This document shows, piece after piece, positions 1 through 5,617 of a DNA stretch of 9,840 nt. Every line of letters starts with the position of its first letter. The first letter of the stretch is position 1. A program made the translations under genes and the position numbers. The notes under the pieces were generated by a model. The model had not been told where the DNA came from. It did not search any database and worked only from the letters and a program-made list of their open reading frames with translations. Source of the stretch: an uncultured bacterium (lineage in GTDB: Bacteria > Patescibacteriota > Minisyncoccia > SW-4-49-11); contig CAJXTH010000018.1 in assembly GCA_913060955.1 (NCBI GenBank), forward strand, positions 1 to 9,840. The letters are read 5' to 3'.

Positions 1-662
1 CCCATAATCTCATAGGAAACTTCCACATCTACTCGCTTTCCGTTAATATCTTGCCAGGCAACTGGAGCGGTCATCTGATATTCTCCGTTTGGTTGGGAAA
101 TCACCAAGTTTCCGGACTCGTCCAGGCTCAGAGATCCGTCTGAAACTTCAAACTGAGCCAGGTATGGATTTGCTCCGGGAGCAACGTACAGGAACTTTTC
201 GATCGTATCTTTTTTGGAGACGACCTCAACATCGATTCCGTCCCAGACTTCTTCGTACCAAACAGAAGCGTAGGTAGGCAAGTCACTCTGCCATTCTTCT
301 GGATTGTTTCCATAAAAGGTATTTACCCGAGTTTGTGATCGTCCCCGTCCCACTACTCGAGACATGTCTCCTCCAATCATCGTCTCTCGAAATGAGACGG
401 TTGAGTCGTTTTGACCAATGAGCTGATAGGCCAACCCTCCCCGATCAGCAACCACCGATCCAGAAAACACATTGATCCAATACGAACCATCTCCTCTATC
501 AACAACAGGCAAGGCCACTTCAGCAAGCGATGCTTGAATCTGTGATTCAGTCGAGACCAACGGGTCAACCCAGTCAGGAATCACCAACTGAGCACCACCA
601 AGGGCTGCAAGCCCAATGACTGAGGCACCAATGATATAGGAAGTCACGTTACGAGGATTCAT
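1..662 (-). CDS. Secreted DUF7948/SBBP-type surface protein, N-terminal part (truncated by window edge)
   Basis: The first 220 codons of a longer gene run off the left edge with no stop. Residues 1-8 are polar or basic and about 9-28 are hydrophobic with small residues, which looks like a signal peptide or membrane anchor. Residues about 113-215 match the N-terminal module of large SBBP/beta-propeller surface proteins as I remember it: a YGNNPEEW turn (117-124), LPTY (128-131), a VWDGIDVEVV stretch (139-148), APGANP (161-166), LSLDESGNLVI (178-188) and a PVAWQDINGKRVDVE strand pair (200-214). Such proteins are exported and often carry beta-propeller or adhesin repeats downstream; that part is not visible here. 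The start at 660-662 is the only ATG giving the signal-like segment. The Nudix gene ends 43 bases upstream on the same strand, so co-transcription is possible, although a separate extended -10 is present. Family assignment rests on motif memory. Confidence 0.7.
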   Translation of the reverse strand, partial: MNPRNVTSYIIGASVIGLAALGGAQLVIPDWVDPLVSTESQIQASLAEVALPVVDRGDGSYWINVFSGSVVADRGGLAYQLIGQNDSTVSFRETMIGGDMSRVVGRGRSQTRVNTFYGNNPEEWQSDLPTYASVWYEEVWDGIDVEVVSKKDTIEKFLYVAPGANPYLAQFEVSDGSLSLDESGNLVISQPNGEYQMTAPVAWQDINGKRVDVEVSYEIM

Positions 663-705
663 AGAGGATGTTTTGTTTGAATTTTTGAGGGTCTTTTGAG
701 TAGTC

Positions 706-1098
706 TTATTTTAGCATATCCAAAAGTATTTCTACAGCTTGCTTATCTGGCAAAATTTCCACATAGCTTGGGTTAATAGGAACCCACATCAACTCGTCGG
801 CTTCGAGCTTCTCAAGCCTTCCCTGCCAACTACACACCACATAATAAGTAATCAAAAAATCTACTTCTTGATGAGAGTAAGTCAATACACTGAGCTCCTG
901 AATTTCTTGAGCCTTTACTCCAAATTCTTCCCACACTTCACGAAAGCAGGCATCCTCCGAAGACTCTCCTGGCTCCACTCCACCACTCGGAACACATATT
1001 TTCCCAGGATCTACACGTTTATGCTGACCTCTTTTTTCAACTAACATCTGATCTTCATCTACCAAGATGAATCCAACACAAGGAATAATAGATTTCAT
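706..1098 (-). CDS. Nudix hydrolase (MutT-like)
   Basis: A 130-residue single-domain Nudix enzyme that would hydrolyse a nucleoside diphosphate linked to another moiety in the cytosol, using divalent metal. The Nudix box is complete at residues 39-61: Gly39, Glu45, then REVWEEFGV at 53-61 supplies the Arg and metal-binding Glu residues. The preceding PSGG (37-40) and an N-terminal strand ending in EKRG (21-24) fit the fold. The actual substrate (oxidised dNTP, CTP, NDP-sugar or other) cannot be read from sequence. The start at 1096-1098 lies about 17 bases from the predicted transcription start of the palindromic divergent promoter, and no clear Shine-Dalgarno is present. It diverges from the kinase-photolyase operon, which hints at a shared role in nucleotide or DNA damage handling; that is inference. 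The family call is firm. Confidence 0.9.
   Translation of the reverse strand: MKSIIPCVGFILVDEDQMLVEKRGQHKRVDPGKICVPSGGVEPGESSEDACFREVWEEFGVKAQEIQELSVLTYSHQEVDFLITYYVVCSWQGRLEKLEADELMWVPINPSYVEILPDKQAVEILLDMLK
708..716 (-). promoter_or_regulatory. Extended -10 promoter for the truncated surface-protein gene
   Basis: On the minus strand this reads TGC followed by TAAAAT, an extended -10 element. It overlaps the last codons and stop of the Nudix gene and lies about 46 bases upstream of the surface-protein ATG. No convincing -35 was found. The same TGnTAAAAT form occurs upstream of the baeRF gene. Confidence 0.4.
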
Positions 1099-1105
1099 AT
1101 ATTTC

Positions 1106-1130
1106 TGCTATACTTACCCTAAGTATAACA
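1106..1130. promoter_or_regulatory. Palindromic divergent promoter (two opposed extended -10 elements)
   Basis: The plus strand has TGC-TATACT at 1106-1114 and the minus strand has TGT-TATACT at 1130-1122. Both -10 hexamers are the arms of a perfect 8-bp inverted repeat: TATACTTA at 1109-1116, spacer CCC at 1117-1119, TAAGTATA at 1120-1127. Predicted starts are near 1121 (plus) and 1115 (minus), giving leaders of about 20 and 17 bases to the ATGs at 1141 and 1098. The two open complexes would occupy the same DNA, so firing should be mutually exclusive. The repeat could also be a repressor operator. Confidence 0.7.
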
Positions 1131-1140
1131 TCTATCAGGT

Positions 1141-2034
1141 ATGAACTCCGATTTTCGAAACCACCTGGAGTCCGTCTTGGGAAAACCAATTTCTTCAGAA
1201 ACTCCTTTGAAACCAGGAATGGATGCTGAAGTTTTCCAAGTCTCTGCGGATGGACAAGACTATGTGGTCAAGATAGGTGACAACGTTTTGAACGATATTC
1301 CAGCTCTTGAGTATGTTGAAACCCATGATCTTCGCCTTCCCGTACCGCGTATCGTAGGCCGATCTTCGTGGAATAATATTCCGTTCATTATCATGACCAA
1401 GTGTCCAGGAGTCATGCTTGCTGAGATTTCATCAGATTATTATGACCAAATCCTACCTAACCTTATCCGGGCACAACACGAGCTTCACCAGATTCACAGG
1501 AACCAAGCCGGAAATGTACAGAATCCTTCCGAGAGCTGGACTGACTACTTGAGCCATCAGTTTTCTGGTGACCATCCGTGGTTCCCATGGTCGGACATTG
1601 TCATACGACCGGGAATCGATCCTCTGGTGATTGAGTCAGCTCGATCGCAGATACTGTATGAACTTCAACATCAATCACTTCCAGAAGATTCGTTTTCCTT
1701 CCTTCACACCGATTTTAACCAAACCAATCTTTTGGTGGATCCGAATACGTTAGACCTAACCGGGATTATTGATTGGAGCGAGGCCATCTTTAGGGATCCC
1801 CTGTATGATCTGGCTCGAATTCACTTACTTATCATTCATTTTGAACTGGGACCGACCGGAGAACAGGCCTTTTTTGATCAGCTCAACCTGAGTCCCCAAG
1901 AACTCCAGCGGGAAAACCTGTATCTTCACATCATTATTCTTACCTACATCTCCTGGTATTCCGAAGAAGATTCTGACTTTTGTCGATCGCGACTTGCACT
2001 CCACCAGGAACTTCTGCGACAATGGTTAGTATGA
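1141..2034 (+). CDS. APH/choline-kinase-family phosphotransferase
   Basis: A 297-residue protein with the aminoglycoside-phosphotransferase fold, which transfers phosphate from ATP to a small-molecule hydroxyl in the cytosol. The ATP-binding N-lobe has a VVKIGD strand with Lys44. The catalytic loop is HTDFNQTN at 189-196, giving Asp191 as catalytic base and Asn196 as metal ligand. The DFG-equivalent is IIDW at 209-212 (Asp211), followed by the family-typical DPLYDLA at 219-225. A TPLKPGMDAEVFQV segment (21-34) is the usual glycine-turn region. Substrates in this family range from aminoglycosides to homoserine, choline and sugars, so antibiotic resistance should not be assumed. The gene is first in an operon: its TGA stop overlaps the ATG of the photolyase-family gene (ATGA at 2031-2034), implying coupled translation. 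It is transcribed from the palindromic divergent promoter. Start ATG has only a weak AGG immediately upstream. Confidence 0.85.
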   Translation: MNSDFRNHLESVLGKPISSETPLKPGMDAEVFQVSADGQDYVVKIGDNVLNDIPALEYVETHDLRLPVPRIVGRSSWNNIPFIIMTKCPGVMLAEISSDYYDQILPNLIRAQHELHQIHRNQAGNVQNPSESWTDYLSHQFSGDHPWFPWSDIVIRPGIDPLVIESARSQILYELQHQSLPEDSFSFLHTDFNQTNLLVDPNTLDLTGIIDWSEAIFRDPLYDLARIHLLIIHFELGPTGEQAFFDQLNLSPQELQRENLYLHIIILTYISWYSEEDSDFCRSRLALHQELLRQWLV

Positions 2035-3485
2035 ACAACCTAATTTTTGTTTGGCACAGACGGGATCTGCGGGTTCGGGACAACCGAGCTCTGGCAGAGG
2101 CAATCAACACGGGACGCACTGTCGTGCCAATTTTTGTGTTCGATCCGCATTTTTGGGAGTCAAATTCCTATTGTCCTGATCGGCTCATCTTCTTGCTCGA
2201 ATCACTCCAGGATCTAGCAGAGCACTATCGGAAACTTGGAACAGAACTCGTCTTCTGGGAGGGAAAAGCTGTTCGAGAGCTGACCAAGTTGAGTAAGGAA
2301 TATGGTGCTTTAGTATATTTTAATCGAGATACCAACGGGGAGTATGGAATGAACCGTGATGATGTAGCGGAAAATCTTGGATTTGTTGGGTGGGATAATG
2401 ACGCCATCCAGAGAGACGGTCGAACCAAAGATTGGAGCGATCAAGCCCGAGCATTTTTTGAAATGGAAATCCCCGAACTTCCTAATACAATTTCTGGGCA
2501 CCAAATCCGGTCAATCACTACTCCAGAAGCAGTCAAAACCAAATATCAAGTTACTTCAGAAAAAGACTCTCCCGAGCAGGGTGGGTCAACTCAAGCTCAT
2601 CAACGTCTGGAAGAATTTCTGGCCGAGATTCAGTCGTACACCAAATCTATTTCCAAGCCTTTGGCTGCCGAGACGGGAACATCTCGTCTCTCCGCCCATT
2701 TTTCTCTCGGGACTATTTCGGTGCGAGAAGTCTACCAGGCAACGCAGACAATCGAAGCTAAGCAAAAGAGTTTCTTTACTACCCGACTCTTTTGGAACCA
2801 GCATTTTACCCAAAAGCTTCAGGATAACCCTACTCTGGATCGAATCGCAGCAAATCCAGTGTTTGAACAAAATTATGATCTGATCTATCAGCCCGACCAA
2901 GAGAAATTCCAAGCCTGGTGTCAAGGGAAAACCGGGTATCCGTTGGTTGACGCTTCGATGCGAGCTCTAGTCTCAATAGGATTCCTGAATTTCCGCATGA
3001 GAGCTATGTGTGCATCCTTTTTGACCTACATCCTGAAACAGCCTTGGCAGTGGGGGGCGGATTTTATGTTTTATCATTTGATCGATGCTGATCGAGCTAT
3101 TAACTACTCTCAGTGGCAGATGCAATCGGGTATGGTAGGTGTGCACCCGAACCGAATTTATAACCCAACCACTAATCTTCAGAAACACGATCCCCAGGGA
3201 GAATACGTCTGCAAATATGTCTCCGAACTCCATGATGCCAGTCTAGAATTTATCATGAGCGATCCCGAATCTCGCCAAGATACCCTTTTTAGAGACACCT
3301 ATATCAAACCGATTGTGTCCTATGTATCCGAAATGAGATCTGCCCGGGAAATCTACAAAGACCTCAATACCAAAGCCTTTCATAGAGTTCAAACTGATCC
3401 CGAACTGAGGGCTCACCTCTCCCTCTCTGGAGCAGCCGGTCGAAGAACGAGGAAAAAACAGCTTCCCGACACCAAAGAAGTCTAG
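2031..3485 (+). CDS. Cryptochrome/photolyase-family flavoprotein, atypical
   Basis: A 484-residue protein of normal family length. Residues 3-165 form the Rossmann-like antenna domain, opening with FVWHRRDLRVRDN. Residues about 215-400 form the FAD domain: TSRLSAHFSLGTIS (217-230), GKTGYPLVDASMRAL (299-313), NFRMRAM (320-326), PWQWGADFM (338-346), INYSQWQMQSG (357-367) and RIYNP (375-379). The expected activity is light-driven electron transfer from FADH- to a UV photoproduct. Compared with E. coli PhrB from memory, Asn378 (here Asn358), Trp359 (Trp339) and Trp382 (Trp362) are kept, but Trp306 becomes Tyr286, Glu274 becomes Arg252, Asn341 becomes Phe321 and Trp384 becomes Met364. It may therefore be a cryptochrome or act on another lesion. 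The start at 2031 is chosen for the ATGA overlap with the kinase gene and because the fold starts at once. An in-frame ATG at 2022 sits 11 bases after AGGAA (2006-2010) and is a real alternative. Confidence 0.88.
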   Translation: MNNLIFVWHRRDLRVRDNRALAEAINTGRTVVPIFVFDPHFWESNSYCPDRLIFLLESLQDLAEHYRKLGTELVFWEGKAVRELTKLSKEYGALVYFNRDTNGEYGMNRDDVAENLGFVGWDNDAIQRDGRTKDWSDQARAFFEMEIPELPNTISGHQIRSITTPEAVKTKYQVTSEKDSPEQGGSTQAHQRLEEFLAEIQSYTKSISKPLAAETGTSRLSAHFSLGTISVREVYQATQTIEAKQKSFFTTRLFWNQHFTQKLQDNPTLDRIAANPVFEQNYDLIYQPDQEKFQAWCQGKTGYPLVDASMRALVSIGFLNFRMRAMCASFLTYILKQPWQWGADFMFYHLIDADRAINYSQWQMQSGMVGVHPNRIYNPTTNLQKHDPQGEYVCKYVSELHDASLEFIMSDPESRQDTLFRDTYIKPIVSYVSEMRSAREIYKDLNTKAFHRVQTDPELRAHLSLSGAAGRRTRKKQLPDTKEV

Positions 3486-3505
3486 GGAATACCCTAGACT
3501 CTTGG
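3472..3505. terminator. Bidirectional terminator-like hairpin between convergent operons
   Basis: A perfect 9-bp stem, AGTCTAGGG (3479-3487) with CCCTAGACT (3492-3500), closes on the loop AATA. The stem can continue outward with single-base bulges: G3477-C3501, A3476-T3502, A3475-T3503, then C3473-G3504 and C3472-G3505. The TAG stop of the photolyase-family gene lies inside the left arm, and the HPF stop begins at 3508-3506 just beyond the right arm. There is no long T-run, so this may be a transcription barrier or mRNA 3'-end protector rather than a classic intrinsic terminator. Confidence 0.65.
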
Positions 3506-3829
3506 TTACATCTTTCGAATGGTTGTACGATCGTAGTCGGATGACTCCGTATGAAGTTGCTTTTTGACTTCACGAGTCAATTGTACAACTGCTGATCTGA
3601 CATCTTCATGATCTGACTCTGCCTGGATTTTGCACTTCTGAGGCAGGGTCATAGTGCATGAGGTAATGTATCCGAACGGTTGTTTTTCTCCGATCTTTAC
3701 TCGAGTAAAGATGAGATCTTCATCAAACTCTCCGAGGAGTGGTTCGATTTTCTGGCGAAAGTGTTCATCGACCACATCTCGATCATGATTGGTAATGTCG
3801 TGTTCTTCTCCAACGAGTTGAATATTCAT
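3506..3829 (-). CDS. hpf: Short ribosome hibernation factor, HPF/RaiA (S30AE) family
   Basis: A 107-residue protein with the layout of a short HPF/RaiA: a first strand MNIQLVGEEHDIT (1-13), a long helix (about 15-32), a strand region FTRVKIGEKQPFGYITSCTMTL (41-62), an LPQKCKIQAES strand (63-72) and a second helix starting HEDVRSAVVQL (74-84). Members bind the 30S decoding region and silence idle ribosomes. The C-terminal dimerisation domain of long HPF is absent. The ATG at 3829 is preferred over an in-frame ATG at 3895 because the fold begins there and the longer form would overlap the upstream gene. Only 13 bases separate it from the baeRF stop, so the two are an operon. No Shine-Dalgarno is visible in that gap, suggesting translational coupling. 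Conservation to named HPFs is moderate, so the family call is probable rather than certain. Confidence 0.75.
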   Translation of the reverse strand: MNIQLVGEEHDITNHDRDVVDEHFRQKIEPLLGEFDEDLIFTRVKIGEKQPFGYITSCTMTLPQKCKIQAESDHEDVRSAVVQLTREVKKQLHTESSDYDRTTIRKM

Positions 3830-3842
3830 GGCTTGTATTCTA

Positions 3843-5021
3843 TTAGTTTGTAGTAAATCGCCGAATAGTCCAGACCGGAGTCTGAGAGTTTTCATCCTGA
3901 GTTACGGCTACGTCTCCGCCCTGTCGAATTGCAAGATAGGCTATATGGCTTTCGAGTGATCGTCCCTCAGGAATTTCTGATTCTAGATAGGTCCCAATTT
4001 GCTTGAGAGACGGCCAGGTTTCCGATTCAGGATCGAGTAGCTGTAGCTCAACATTCTTCATTTGAAGAGCTTGTAACGTTTCTCCTAGATCCTCGGTTTT
4101 GAGCTCTGGTGTAACTTCAGCAAAATACTCACGAAGATCTCTTGTTCGGTCTTTCATAAGGATTTTTACACCCTCCTCAAGACTTGTTCGGTCAGAATAG
4201 TTTTCCTCCAGTACATGAAGGGACGCCTGGTTAAGATAATCAGCATACTCAGAAACCCATTGCTTAAGATTTTCGGCAGCAGATACCACCACCATATCTA
4301 TTCCTCGTGATTCGGCTAACACTCTCAACCGTTTCATTACTTGAATAACAAAGGTCTGGTCCTGATCCAATTTCCGATTTTCGATTGTACTACTCCCGAC
4401 TCCGTGATAGTACTCGTCGGGATTTTGTCCTCGACCAACTTGAGCTGAATCAACAGTGGTGTTAATACTTGGTTTTGTGTCAGCTTCAACATTTGGACGA
4501 TCTGTATCAATTCGAGTATTGATCATATCCTCAATCAGTTCAAATGTTCCCTCGTCGTATGTATAAAAGGTTGCTACATCTCGATGAATGGAGGCGACGA
4601 CGGCTCCTTGTGAACGATATTGCGCATTTGCCAATAACCGAACATCAGGAATGTCTGAGAGAAATATGTAGCTTCGATCAAGGTTACTTGGCAACTCTGA
4701 AGTAACAATCAGGTACTCCATATCCTCTACCTTTCGTCGCTCGTGTTCAGGACAAAAACTGATGAAAATTGCCAAACTTTTGGGAGAAGTCTGAAGTTCT
4801 CTCACTTTATCAAGGGTGGCATCAATCACTGTGCGTGAAAGACTATCGAGTCCTCGTAACCGATCATTCCTGTGAAACTCAGTTTCCATAAGCCCCTTGA
4901 GTTCCTGCTCTCGGCTCTTTTGAGTAGCATGATCGGTGTCTAAATAGATACTCATCACCAAATGGTCATGGGTATGATCAAATACGTCAAACATACTTTC
5001 AACAACTACTTTTGATTTCAT
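3843..5021 (-). CDS. eRF1-like protein of the baeRF type (bacterial archaeo-eukaryotic release factor family)
   Basis: A 392-residue soluble protein. The N-terminal part has VMSIYLDTDHA (22-32), the SIYLD motif usual at the start of baeRF proteins, then a helical segment and a strand-rich region (about 80-165) including AIFISFC and VVASIHRDVATFYTY. A polar linker (170-215) holds GRGQ at 196-199 and HGVG at 206-209. Residues 220-300 look like the eRF1 middle-domain fold (MKRLRVLAESRGIDMVVVSAAE). The C-terminal 311-375 resembles the L7Ae-like third domain: DLGETLQALQMKNVELQLLD, then a late IAYLAIRQGGDVAVTQ strand. These proteins have been proposed from comparative genomics to act on ribosomes in rescue or hibernation. 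The adjacent HPF gene supports that here. No canonical GGQ is present, so peptide-release activity is unproven. Overall fold call is good; biochemical role is inference. Confidence 0.75.
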   Translation of the reverse strand: MKSKVVVESMFDVFDHTHDHLVMSIYLDTDHATQKSREQELKGLMETEFHRNDRLRGLDSLSRTVIDATLDKVRELQTSPKSLAIFISFCPEHERRKVEDMEYLIVTSELPSNLDRSYIFLSDIPDVRLLANAQYRSQGAVVASIHRDVATFYTYDEGTFELIEDMINTRIDTDRPNVEADTKPSINTTVDSAQVGRGQNPDEYYHGVGSSTIENRKLDQDQTFVIQVMKRLRVLAESRGIDMVVVSAAENLKQWVSEYADYLNQASLHVLEENYSDRTSLEEGVKILMKDRTRDLREYFAEVTPELKTEDLGETLQALQMKNVELQLLDPESETWPSLKQIGTYLESEIPEGRSLESHIAYLAIRQGGDVAVTQDENSQTPVWTIRRFTTN

Positions 5022-5081
5022 TATGTTCTATCTTAGTTTGTAACTAGACATAATGTGTAAATATATTACATCTTTAGTTAT

Positions 5082-5090
5082 ATTTTAACA
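5082..5090 (-). promoter_or_regulatory. Extended -10 promoter for the baeRF-HPF operon
   Basis: The minus strand reads TGT-TAAAAT. The predicted start is near 5075, leaving a leader of about 54 bases to the ATG at 5021. The flanking 5022-5193 gap is very AT-rich, so other -10-like hexamers exist and this is the best rather than the only candidate. Confidence 0.4.
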
Positions 5091-5110
5091 TATATAATAC
5101 ACTGTGTTAA
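5085..5110. repeat. Inverted repeat in the baeRF/dgkA divergent gap
   Basis: TTAACA at 5085-5090 is the reverse complement of TGTTAA at 5105-5110. Between them lie a plus-strand TATAAT (5093-5098) and the small palindrome ACAC-T-GTGT (5099-5107). The arrangement could be an operator over the divergent promoters, but short AT-rich repeats arise easily by chance. Confidence 0.25.
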
Positions 5111-5150
5111 CCGTCTGATTTGAAGGCTATGTTCAATTACTTGAAAATCT

Positions 5151-5161
5151 CGTATAATACG
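5151..5161 (+). promoter_or_regulatory. -10 element of dgkA inside an 11-bp palindrome
   Basis: The consensus TATAAT (5153-5158) is embedded in CGTAT-A-ATACG. The predicted start near 5165 leaves about 29 bases to the dgkA ATG at 5194. No good -35 lies 16-18 bases upstream; a TTGAAA at 5141-5146 is too close to serve as one. Confidence 0.5.
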
Positions 5162-5193
5162 TACTCTTTCATATATATTGAACTTCACTCATT

Positions 5194-5538
5194 ATGAATT
5201 TTTGGAAAAAATCTACCGTATGGCTAGAAGGTCTCTGGTACGCCCTGAGATCTGAACAAAGTATTGCCCTCCAAATCTGTGTGATTGTTGTATCCCTCGT
5301 TGGGATAGAGCTTTTTATCAGTGAATGGTGGCTCATCAAACAAACACTACTATTAGGAGGTGGGGTTCTTGCTCTGGAAGTTGTAAATACCGCATTAGAA
5401 GAACTGTGTGACCTAGTTGAACCCAACCAAAATATCGTTATTAAACGCGTCAAAGATTTAGCCTCTGGCGCTGTAGGGGTATTTGCAAGTGTTTCTATAT
5501 TGGTAACTATCCTTGATGTCTGGAGGGTCCTCTCCTAA
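5194..5538 (+). CDS. dgkA: Prokaryotic diacylglycerol/undecaprenol kinase DgkA
   Basis: A 114-residue integral membrane lipid kinase that uses ATP to phosphorylate diacylglycerol or, as in many Gram-positive relatives, undecaprenol. The family signature is present: LEVVNTALEELCDL at 61-74, where Glu62, Asn65 and Glu69 align with Glu69, Asn72 and Glu76 of the E. coli enzyme, and VKDLASGAV at 86-94 with Asp88. Three hydrophobic segments (about 27-44, 48-64 and 93-110) match the trimeric three-helix architecture. The N-terminal amphipathic stretch (FWKKSTVWLEGLWYALRSE, 3-21) is typical. Its substrate cannot be decided from sequence; undecaprenol recycling for cell-wall synthesis is plausible. 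The gene diverges from the baeRF-HPF operon and is followed 22 bases later by a TTG codon, with the HAD-GrpB ATG 79 bases downstream behind its own promoter. No Shine-Dalgarno is evident before the ATG. Confidence 0.92.
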   Translation: MNFWKKSTVWLEGLWYALRSEQSIALQICVIVVSLVGIELFISEWWLIKQTLLLGGGVLALEVVNTALEELCDLVEPNQNIVIKRVKDLASGAVGVFASVSILVTILDVWRVLS

Positions 5539-5541
5539 TTA

Positions 5542-5550
5542 TGGTATACT
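5542..5550 (+). promoter_or_regulatory. Extended -10 promoter for the HAD-GrpB gene
   Basis: TGG-TATACT begins 4 bases after the dgkA stop, the same TGnTATACT form as both halves of the 1106-1130 promoter. The predicted start near 5557 gives a leader of about 60 bases to the ATG at 5618. A TTG at 5561 would be almost leaderless from this start but would add 19 residues that do not look like part of the HAD fold. Confidence 0.55.
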
Positions 5551-5617
5551 AAAGTAATTCTTGACTGATGATCCCGAGCCGTTGTGCTCATGTAGTACCA
5601 AACTTACCGCTATTTAT

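Noticed and set aside
739..1044. Plus-strand frame of 101 codons opposite the Nudix gene
   Set aside because: It is antisense to an intact Nudix box and has no domain features of its own.
1141..2034. Calling the APH-family kinase an antibiotic resistance gene
   Set aside because: The family covers many substrates and nothing here points to aminoglycosides; the operon partner is a photolyase relative, not resistance cargo.
2377..2924. Frames of 168 and 112 codons inside the photolyase gene
   Set aside because: Both overlap the FAD-domain coding sequence in other frames and show no recognisable protein features.
1980..3485. Longer photolyase start giving 501 residues
   Set aside because: The added residues lie inside the kinase gene's coding end and precede the normal family N-terminus; the ATGA overlap at 2031 is a better start, with 2022 as the alternative.
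3506..3895. Longer HPF start giving 129 residues
   Set aside because: The extra 22 residues do not belong to the S30AE fold and would overlap the baeRF gene by 53 bases; the ATG at 3829 fits the fold start.
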